A stretch of DNA of 64,000 nt, taken from the NCBI GenBank assembly GCA_019914995.1, contig CM034143.1, positions 1,924,501 through 1,988,500 on the forward strand, read 5' to 3'. The notes beneath the pieces were generated by a model that saw only the letters and a list, made by a program, of their open reading frames with translations, had not been told where the DNA came from and did no database searches. The translations under genes were made by a program, and so were the position numbers. The DNA is from Acanthochlamys bracteata. Its lineage: Eukaryota; Streptophyta; Magnoliopsida; Pandanales; Velloziaceae. Shown piece by piece: positions 47,561 through 57,300 of this stretch (positions within the stretch are counted from its first letter, which is position 1; each line of letters starts with the position of its first letter).

Positions 47561-48489
47561 TGGGTGAAGACGGAGAGATTAATCATTAAGTATCTTGTAT
47601 TAAGTAGAAGCTATTTCGCTTCTTTTTTGTTTCTCGTGTATGTATTTAGTATTCTCTAGTTCTATGTAATGCCTACCAATAAGCCTCCAAAGGATCCCAC
47701 ACAAATGGTGATTGCTGCAGATGATATCACACAGTAAAACTCCTTCTGTACTTGTACTTGCAATTTTGTTGAGAACATCTTCGAAAACATGTAGAATGAA
47801 CCCCATTGCCTTTCCACCTTAACAGAAACTCCTTCTGTACTTGTAGGATCGAGTTCCTAAGCTAAAATAATTGACTAATTTATTGAAAGTTAGCATTTTT
47901 TATTTATATGCACATAACTATTTGAGCACCTAATAATATAAGACTATTAAAAAATGTGGGCTGTTAAACCCACTAAATTAAAATCTACTTGGTCCAATTC
48001 AAAATAAGTTGCTGGTCTATTTTCAAATTAACTAGTTTGTCTTTCACTTGACAATCATTTCAGACCACTACGCTAATAATTCGGTCATAGCCTATCAAAT
48101 TAGTTCGTACTTTATTCGGTCCGATCAAATTCTATACGCTACTAATTCGAATCTAGGCGTACTTGAAGTTCCACCCACTATTGGGTACATACATACATGT
48201 TTCATTTTTGCGACATCTTGATGATTACTACTTAGATGCTTTCGGCAGTTACCCGCTCCGCACTTGGCTACCCAGCGTTTACCGTGGGCACGGAAAATAT
48301 TTTCTTTGTGCGTCGGTAATAGTAAAAAAAACCATATTTTTTAGAGAGAGAGACTCTATTTCACCAATCGAGTCACAGGTGACATACATACATGTTTCAC
48401 TTTTGCGTCATCTTGATGATTTACTTTACTTCCTCACATATGCGTCTCCAGGATGGGTTATAACACGACATGCAGGTGTGGAGACAGAT
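47561..48489. other. Foreign DNA between the two halves of the SKS pseudogene
   Basis: The expected middle exons of the oxidase are absent. The stretch contains a 20-base repeat (AAACTCCTTCTGTACTTGTA at about 47738 and 47827), a 39-base direct repeat at 48188-48226 and 48383-48421 (CATACATACATGTTTCA start), and a plastid rDNA piece between the repeat copies. Confidence 0.55.
48229..48292 (-). rRNA. Nuclear insertion of a plastid 23S rRNA fragment (NUPT)
   Basis: About 64 bases (ACTTAGATGCTTTCGGCAGT, continuing through CTCCGCACTTGGCTACCCAG to GTTTACCGTGGGCACG) correspond to the reverse complement of a conserved 3' portion of chloroplast 23S rRNA. The variant (CGCTCCGCACTTGGCTACCC) is the plastid form, not the mitochondrial 26S form as I remember it. 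Homology stops abruptly on both sides. It is non-functional and identifies a short plastid-to-nucleus transfer. Confidence 0.8.
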
Positions 48490-48845
48490 TGTTGTATAAC
48501 AGAGAGGATGCAGTGAAAACTCACAACGTGCAAGTGTTTCCTAAGTCGTGGGCAGCAGTGTTTGTCTCCATCGAGAACAGTGGCTTGTGGAACCTGCGAT
48601 CGGAGAGCTTGGAGAAGAACAACCTGGGACAACAGTATTACATCAGCTAAAGACGAAAACAAGATTCCTGACAAAACTATGCTGTGCGGAAACGTTGCTC
48701 TAAGAATCCGAAAGCTGCACCAAAGATGGCACAGCCCCAGAATGGACACGATGGTTTCAGCAACAGAACGATAGCATTGGCTGGTGCTGTTAGTGTCCGC
48801 AGTGTTCTTCTCCTTTGGCTACTAATTGTTTGGGTTTATCTATGA
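48490..48845 (+). pseudogene. Broken last exon of a SKU5-similar (SKS) multicopper oxidase
   Basis: The sequence reads NREDAVKTHNVQVFPKSW, AAVFVSIENSGLWNLRSE and LGQQYYIS, then shifts frame to KDENKIPDKTMLCGN, and shifts again to PQNGHDGFSNRTIALAGA and VSVRSVLLLWLLIVWVYL before a stop at 48843-48845. The order matches the end of SKS proteins (VQVYPxSWTAIxVxLDNxGMWNLRS, then LGQQFY, then IPxxxLLCG). The final hydrophobic tail after a Ser/Asn/Gly region looks like a GPI-anchor signal, as in SKU5. Two frameshifts and the missing middle exons make it a pseudogene. Confidence 0.75.
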
Positions 48846-49444
48846 ACTTCGTACAGCTGCTTAGGTTATCGCCTTTCCTCTATAACTTATAGTTATGATT
48901 TGTAGGTTTGCTAGGTTTTTTTTTTTTTTTCAAATGTGCAGTTTGGAATTCTTAAAAAAACGAATATGATCATTTTCTCCTTCACTATTCTTGTTATGCA
49001 GTTGCTGCTGTATGCATTTTGCTTTTCCTTTTCAACAATCTTCGTATCTGTATAACTTGAACATGCGTACCCACAATAATTGTAATCTGTAGAAAAAGAA
49101 ATTCTTCTATCTGCAGCAATCTGTAGGAAGATGCCTGACAGAAGTTGTCTGAAGAAAATCTGGCTTGTTACAACACTTGACCTACTGAAGTCTGTATCAT
49201 CTAAGAAAATCATCACATCTTTTCCGCAAAATTATTTTACTTTCATTCATGAATTGAGAATGTGTTACATGAACCAATTACATCAATGTGAAAGAAGTAG
49301 ACATTTTCATATCTCTGGTGACAACTATACTTGAGACCCAATGCAAATGTGTTAAGGCACAAGAAAAAGTAAGAAGCCAGCAAATACGTCTATTCGCCAT
49401 GTATTTCTATCAAAAAAGTTGAGTGAATGGAAAGTATCTCAGGT
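48846..49444. other. 3' flank of the SKS pseudogene and 3' UTR side of FKBP16-3
   Basis: No gene is seen. The part from about 49,330 onward is probably the 3' UTR of the minus-strand FKBP16-3 gene. Short frames at 48911-49334 overlap on both strands without family resemblance. Confidence 0.4.
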
Positions 49445-52400
49445 TTATTCATCTTCAAGGCCTGGTACATACAATAAACTGACGTCAAATATTACTGGAC
49501 TGTTTGGTGGCACTCTTGGCCTTCCAGGTGCTGATGTAAGTCCTTTGGGGAATGCTAACTTTTGACATGAAATCAGAACAAAAAATGAAAGAAAAGTTAG
49601 GACTAATCAACTTGATTGTTCATGCATCTCTGAAGGAAATCAGACTTGTTATTGAATAAACAATTAATCGAGTATAACAACGGTTATGCTAAATTGCGGG
49701 AATTTTAGCCAGCTTATTGCATCTTACAGTATAAGCAATCATCAGCTAAGGGCTTAGAGAAAACTTATTGAACCAGATGAAAGAAAGCAGTTGCCAGCAA
49801 TTTTCATAACAAATACTATATTTAACTTTCATAATTATCTTAAATTTCCAGTGCATGTTCGAATTATGTTGAGCAGATGTATACGTTTTCGGTTACGGAT
49901 TAACAAGACTTAGGAATCTGATCATTATCACTTACAGGGCCAGGAATGTACAGTCGGCGCTTCCCTCCAACTCTCATGCTCAGGATACCTTCATCAAGTC
50001 CCTTGATCACCTGTTAGAAACGACCAAGAGTTGATGACATCCAAAAGCCCTTAGGATTTTTCTGTATATTTTCCCACGGGATTATCTTTTAACATAAGAG
50101 TTGATTCTAGAACGGGATACCTATATGGTTTCTATCATTATAGCAAATGAATACAGTAGGTTGTCAAGCAAGTACCTTGGATCTTCTGGAAAGTATTTCG
50201 CTTGCACTTATATTGCTTAAAATAAAATAATGCATGATTGAACAACTTTAGCATGACAGGATGATGCATTCTAAAACATACGAAAAACATAACACGAGTG
50301 CCAAACGATCCCTATATCCCTACATTTTTGCAGTCTAGATAAAGGAGTAAGATTAACATGAGACTTCTGTTCAGGGTGAGCTATGCATGTACAAGTGAAC
50401 CGAACTTCAACGCAAAGCCTAGCAGACAATTTAGATACAAACTTAGTGAATTAGGGATTTTTCGTGTACCTGATCAGAACCAACACGGAAAATATAGGGT
50501 TGGCCTTTCTCCAAAGAACTGGTGAGCAAATTAACAACACAGAATTAGAACAGAGCAGTTGTCCATGCCCTATGATTTCAAAAGCATTATTTCACTTAGA
50601 ATCAAAATCAACAACTACATCACTTAGAAAGACTATTGTGCAGCCGCAGCCTTATCGGGAGTCATAGATGAACATAAAAATAGTTTCAGCAAGATCAAAG
50701 TTTGAAAATCCAGTATAATATGATGAGAAGTACATTGAATTCATGTTGTCTACAGCAGATCGAATTCACCTTTCTCTTATCTCACATATCTTGCATCAGA
50801 TGAGAGGGCATTTGGAGAGGGCCATTTTTTTGCATGGAGAACCCCATGATCACAAACAGGCCCACAGTTCGAAGTATCGCTCAGAAGGTTTTATCATATG
50901 ATGCCACCAGCCATTCTTACAATTTTCTAACTGTAAGAGTTTTCATAATCACCCTAGCTCTAGTGATATGTTGTTATAGAAAACATTTGGTGAAAGTTCC
51001 TTTTGCAAGCTATCCTTTAAGTCTAACAACCAAAAGCGTTAAAAATACCGCAACCAACTTCAAATGATTATTACTCTGCCATTCAATAGCATACCAGTAC
51101 CAATCAAAACTATTTCTAATATAGATTTAACTTAGTTATACATAGCAAAGTGTATACTGTGCAATATCTAGCTTTCATACGTGTATAGAGCGCTCAGGAT
51201 CTATGATTACCAAAATTAAGATAAAAGCCGTCTTGTACGCTATAACCTCTCATTAATCCCATTTTACATTAAAGTTGATTATTCACCAAAAGTTCAAATC
51301 GGTATAACAAGGCATTTTAAGTTGTTTTATCTGGTTTTCAGAATGTACAGAGAAAAAATAAATGCAGTGAAGATAACCGAAAAGCACAAAAAGTGAAGAA
51401 CAGGCATATGTACGTACGTAAGTGGATCTTGTAAGCTGTAAAAATATGTTTGTTAAAAGGTTGATCATTGTTCTGTAATATGTACCTGTCAAAAATCTGC
51501 CCAGAAGGGACCATGGCCACATAATTTGCAGCAACCTAGAAAGACAATAAACCAATAAACAACTTGTTCTAACGAAAGTTTTCCATATGTAGCTGTATCC
51601 ATATACATTATGTTGTTATAAAACCAATTTATAACCAACACTTCAGAACTATCATAGTGCAAGAAATCAGTAAAGAATTGCTCAACCTACACATAACTGA
51701 TTAGGATTTGGTGTGATGATTGCTTTCAAGTCCACCAATTTATTAACCAATTTATAAAACCAATTAAAAATGATTGCTTTCAAGGCATAATTTGAGTCGA
51801 ACTATGGGCCATGTACAATCTTTTGTAGTCTTTTCAAAATGTTGCAAGAACACAGATCACCTGAAATCCGATTGGTGGACTTGGACCTTCGCCAATCTTT
51901 ATATCCTTGTATTTTAAACCAGAGTCTGTGGTCACCATAGGCACCTAGAAAAGATGCACATTCATTGTTACCTATCTGATCAAACCACATATTTAACATT
52001 AAACAATGAGCTAAATTTTATGATTAGAATTTACATCCAAAGTTTTGACATGCCTTTACAAATTTACATGTGAGCAATTCTTACTCTTGTGGGTTGCAGC
52101 TTAATGTTGAATATATGTTATGCTTGCATGTTATGCCCTCTTGATTAATTGTGTCTTTTCAATATATCCTGTTACCAGGGCTTGAATTTAACCACCTTTT
52201 TAAGTCACCTGTTTTTTGTAAGCCAAGCAAGAAGGTAAGCTCAATCAATGAGGCTACAAGGAATTTACATGTTTGTGTCAGATATTCAACATCCTATTGC
52301 TAAACCTGGGAAAACGCAACTAGCTAGCTTCCCTATAATGATGCATAGCCAAAAAGGAGAGAAAACTATAATTCCATCTGTTTATCTAACCAAAGTAAAC

Positions 52401-53682
52401 AAAGTCAACTTTCAAAAGGAAAACAAAATGAAATATTGGGAAAGACATAACCAGTATATAGCTAAATTTTCCAAGATATAGCCCCTAGCATTCAGATTAA
52501 ACTGTGCAGTTTATTTCCTTGTTTAACATTGAAAATTGACTTTGCCTAATGAATGCATAGGAAGTTACGTACTTGAATCCAATATTTTAGCAAATATCTC
52601 AACATGCCAACTGCAGTGCTGCGATAGCAAAGAATGAAGAACTTTGTAGGGCTATATTATCTCACCATACATTTTCAAGCTCCTTTTCACATGCCTCATC
52701 ACATAGTTTTCGCTTCTCTTCTGGAGGCAGACCAGCCGCATTGCCTTTGGAAGTGGCTGCAAAAAATGCAGAAGTCCCTAAAACCAACTCAAGCATACTC
52801 CTTCGACTGATAGGATCAACTTTGCCTTCAACTTTTCTCCTTAAACCTCCATTCTCAAGAAGTGAGGCACAGCATCTCAATTCAAAACTTGGCAACTTAG
52901 CACCTAGCAAATGCCGATGAGCACATATACTTCGATTATCTGCAGTGCCTACACCAGGTTATCATATATAAGTTAGCCTGACAAGTTCAATGGAGAAGCT
53001 ACTCTTGGCAGGAGAAAGCCTCACAATCTTGTATCCGCTACTTATATCATATATAATCATATTATCATACCGAGAGCAACATTTCACCAAAACTTGGGTA
53101 TGAATATATTTCATTTGATACTGTACATTAAAATGACGAAGACTAACATACGAGCAAAGTCATATACAATATACTTATCTCATGCCCTCAGTTCTGTTTA
53201 CCAAGCACTTTCTCAACTCTATAGAGGAAGAAGTGGTACCAGAATTTTGGTCTCAATTATTAAACGTTCATTGATTCTTTGACAGCCGATTCTATTTTGA
53301 GTGCAAACAAGCTTTAGGAACCTAGACCTATTCCGGTTGTTCACCAAACAGCTTCCGTTTTCAATAATTCATCAAAACCAATGGAACTACTCGAGGGCCA
53401 AAAAGGTGAAATGCTTCAGAACAAGTAATAGGTTTTGTTTTTTCCAAACAATAATTTCTCTCATAACAAAAAGAAAGCAATGAGCCAATTGGGAAGAATT
53501 TGAAGCTAATAAACACATTAGTATAACAGATAAACATATAAGATTGCCTAGAGCTGATAAAAAAACATCTTTCCCCAAAACAAGATTAACATTGCAAGAA
53601 CGAGAGAGAGAGAGAGAGAGGGAGGGAAATGTTTACCTGATTGGCAGAGAGTGACTGAAGCTAGAGAAGAAGCAGCAGCCAT
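49445..53682 (-). CDS. FKBP16-3: Thylakoid-lumen FKBP-type peptidyl-prolyl isomerase FKBP16-3
   Basis: Seven exons on the minus strand, 5' to 3': 53682-53637, 52948-52671, 51944-51861, 51535-51486, 50518-50470, 50010-49936 and 49558-49445. All are GT-AG and in frame, giving 231 residues. The N-terminus is a bipartite transit peptide: a Ser/Ala-rich chloroplast part, then twin arginines at 64-65 (ISRRSMLELVLGTSAFF) and an Ala-rich site near residue 86, as expected for Tat import into the lumen. The mature part starts GLPPEEKRKLCDEACEKELE and carries the FKBP fold (VAANYVAMVPSGQIFDSSLE, VGSDQVIKGLDEGIL, GGKRRLYIPGP, PVIFDVSLLYVPGLEDE). Family members assist thylakoid complex biogenesis; isomerase activity of many lumenal FKBPs is weak. 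A (GA)n tract (53602-53621) is in intron 1. The gene is divergent from the VIPP1-like gene. Confidence 0.92.
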
Positions 53683-54203
53683 GGAAATGGATAGACAGAA
53701 GAAAGAAACCAAAGAACACAGGTTCGTTCTTATTTATTATACACGGATTACAGACCAAGAGTTTCTATTGGCCCAACTGGATTCAACCCATGAAAATATG
53801 AATAGCAAAACTCAAGGGACCAAATTGGAAATTCAATTGAGCACAAACAAACTTGGGGATTATTTAGAAAACGTAGGGGGTGTTTGGCTTTACTTTTCCC
53901 CAACCCAACTTTTCAATTCTTTATTTTATATTTTTCAATACATATTTTATAAATATATAAAAAATTTATTTAAAAATTTAGAAAGTGTAGAAAAATTCTA
54001 CGAAGTGAGATCTTTTTATTGCATATTTTTATTATTTTTTTAGAAATTAAAAAAATAAAGCTCGTTTTTCAAAAAAATAAAAATACCTTTTATTTCACAA
54101 AAGCTCCATTTCATAAGCAATCCCAAACGCCCTACTCTTGAGTCCTGAGAATGAGATCGCTGGAGAAGACTAGAAAGAACTAACTCACTAGTGAGAAGAA
54201 GAA
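53683..54203. promoter_or_regulatory. Shared divergent promoter interval of FKBP16-3 and the VIPP1-like gene
   Basis: Only 521 bases separate the two start codons, which face away from each other. A 257-bp MITE takes up half of this interval, leaving about 195 bases on the FKBP side and 71 on the VIPP1 side for leaders and promoters. Both genes encode chloroplast thylakoid proteins, so a shared bidirectional promoter is plausible. No clear TATA box is seen outside the element. Confidence 0.5.
53876..54132 (+). mobile_element. Intact 257-bp Tourist-like MITE, copy 3, in a divergent promoter
   Basis: The element starts GGGGGTGTTTGGCTTTACTT, ends CATAAGCAATCCCAAACGCC, and is collinear and nearly identical to copy 1 over its whole length. 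The flanks are GTA on the left and TAC on the right, so the target duplication is not the clean TAA of copies 1 and 2. Its right end is about 70 bases before the VIPP1-like start codon. Confidence 0.8.
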
Positions 54204-54341
54204 ATGTGTAGCTTGAAGGCGCCGGCCATGGCTTTACCGCCAGCAATGGTCGCCGTTGAAAGAAGAACGCTTGTGGTGGGCCAATCTCTCAGAACTTCCA
54301 CCTGCTTCAATCCTGGAGGTATTCATCGCTCTCGATTTGTC

Positions 54342-54389
<48 letters not shown>

Positions 54390-57300
54390 TTATTTCTTTT
54401 TTTTACTTTGGTTTGTTCTTAGTGAAATTTGATAGCTTGAAAGTTCAGCAGAAAAGAGCCTGGAATCTTTAAGGTTATACAATGTACACTTGTTTTAGTT
54501 TAGTCTAATCATTCTCTGAATTTCACTTAGCTTCTTTCAAGTATCGATTTTTATTTATTTCTTGTATTTCTTATTTCTTCTTTCAAGTCAAATCTTGTTT
54601 CATTTGGAAGTTTGAATGCTGTTATAGATGGAGTTTGCTTTAGCTGGGTTTTAACTGTTCCAAGATTTGATTTAAAGTCTTATTCTGTTTTTACTTTTGT
54701 AGATAGCATAGTGGCAATGTTGTCAGAGTTGTAAGCTCTTAGAGTCAGCTTCTTAATATGCTCTCCAATACAAAAGAAACCAACAGACCTAAATCGTCAT
54801 GCTAAAATTGATTATTCCAGGACTTCGCTAAATTTCCTTCATCGTTAAAAAGCAATCTTTTGATATCTGCATTGGTCATATGTTCATTTGCAGTTCGAGC
54901 TTTAAAAGCCAAGATAATACATGTTGTAAGACCAAACCAAATGAGATGTGGCGCACTTGGTTCCCAGATGAACCTATTTGAAAGGCTAGCTAGAGTGGTT
55001 AAGGTGAGACTGCTTTCTTAACGTTGTAGTTTCAAGGACATATCTTTACACCTGAAGTTTGATGTGAGCTATTATATAGTCATATGTAGATGCAATTCTG
55101 GGCTCTTTTGAAGATCCTGAGAAGATCTTAGAACAAGCTGTAACTGACATGAACAGTGACTTGACAAGGATGCGTCAAGCTACAGCTCAGGTACATTTTC
55201 TACAAAAACACTCTATCAGAATCATCACATCATACCTGCTTTATCATCCATTACATTTGTATTAGAAACTTACTCAATTAGTTCTTTTTGGACTTTCAAA
55301 AAAAAAATATATATATATCTGGGTCACCATTTTGTCCATGCATGTGACCTGGATCTACAGATGTGATGTCGGTCTCTGACGAATTTGATACTTCTTGAGA
55401 ATATAACTAGATGCAAGAGACTGCATGCTCTTGAGCCTACGACAGATCAGGGGGCAGCACAATTCTAAAGAGCCTTAACTGAATGTAAAATAGATAACCA
55501 TGTGCAGTAATCCTTTATGTGTTGGCTCTTGAACAATGTGAACAAAGTATTACCGACATATAAAAAAAGGCATAAACATGAACATATTCGAATAAAGAAG
55601 GGGTGTTTGAGGACTATGTTATTAAGGACTGTCTATGTATCTGACTTTAAGGCATGGCGATGCATTCAAGCATATAATTTATTCGCTGTTGCCTTTAATC
55701 AGGCTAGGCTGCAGGCATCTGACTCTTTTGTATCTTGTTTGCTAAGGTATTGGCATCTAGAAAACGATTGGAGAATAAATATACAGCCACACAAGAAGCG
55801 GCTGATGATTGGTAAAATCCTTTGAAACTTATCGTTCATTGACTTGATCAAGTATAAGTATCTGCAGTTAAATATAATGGATACCAATAGTAATATCCTC
55901 TAATACAGGCATGACAAAGCACGGCTTGCTTTGCAGAAAGGAGATGAGGCTCTTGCTCGTGAAGCTCTTAAGAGGCGTAAAGCACTTGCTGTAGGTAGTT
56001 TCTGTTTATTTTATCTAGACTGAATCTAGCTAACTCCATCTTTATGAATGATATAAGCCATTTAAGCATATGTCTTCAAGCTCTGGAAACTATTTGTCTC
56101 CAGGTCCAGTTGCTGTTATTTTAGGCTTGTGAAGATAAACTCAATCATTTAATATTGCAACAATTGCTAAAATGAATCTAGTAGAAACTTTTTTTTAAAA
56201 ATCTTGTTTACTAAGTAAACAATGATTTGATTTGATGTTATCACAAATGACACTTCTCTACATGTGTGGAAATCCCATTCGAGGAACCTGGGTCACAGTT
56301 CACATTGTTGTGATGTTAATGACATCAATTATTTTATCAATATTTCAGATTCTAGTTTTAGTAATTATCACTAGCATGTAAGGAGTTTGTTATCTTTGAA
56401 CCATAACGATTGAACTAGCAGTAATTAACGATTGAACTTGCAGTAATTTTTTACTTGTCTGATTATTGAAACTATATCATTTCAGGAGAATGCAAGTTCC
56501 TTTAAAGCTCAGCTTGATGAACAGAAAAGTGTGGTGGATAATCTTTTGTCAAATACTGAGGTGATTCTGTTATCAATTATTATCAGCATTTATTTGTTTG
56601 GTATGGTCTTGGGCTTGTTATTGGTGCTCTTTGAGCAAACACATGAATCCAAAACCTTAAAAAGTGAAATTTGTAAGTAACTTGTCAGTTTAAGATCTAT
56701 AGTTATATTTGTTAGTCATTATAACATGTACACCCAAACAAATATGTAGGAAATAACCTTATTCTACAGCCATATGTAATATTCTCTCTGTCATTTGGGC
56801 TTCAACTGCCAACTATAGAACTGCACTTAGCAACCACACAAAAAAGTAGGTGATTCACAAATCATTCACACTAGAACATCTTCTACCTGAAAAGATGTAA
56901 TGACAAGCCTAATTTGATTAAGGGTGTGTTTAATTGGTAGGAACTAAATTTTGTGAAACTGAGTTCGGTAGAAAGTAGATTAGAGGTGAATTCTGTGAGT
57001 TCAGGGTAAATTGAAAGCGAGTTCGAACTCAAGATCTGGGGGAGAAAGTGAGCGTGCAATTGAAACACGCCCTAGGTGTCGCTTCTCTATTCCTTTTGCG
57101 AAGAGTGACCTCCTCTTTCCTTCTAAGGAATGCATGTAGGTCTCTCTATTTTTTGCTGAAATACGTAGTGAGAGTGCTTATTACTTGTCTGTATTGTTGG
57201 CCTTTGAAAAAGGAAATAAGCATGCCCTTCTTTTTTTATGGTAAAGGGTTTCATATAGCGTTTATCTGTAAAGTGCTTGATCTAGGAATGTAATGTGTCT

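Noticed and set aside
48163-48516. 117-codon frame across the plastid rDNA insertion
   Set aside because: It is a chance frame over a plastid 23S rRNA fragment and a direct repeat.
48426-48749. 107-codon minus-strand frame
   Set aside because: It is the antisense shadow of the SKS C-terminal exon.
53651-54043. 130-codon frame spanning the FKBP16-3 leader and a MITE
   Set aside because: It runs antisense to FKBP16-3 exon 1 and into a transposable element; no protein resemblance.
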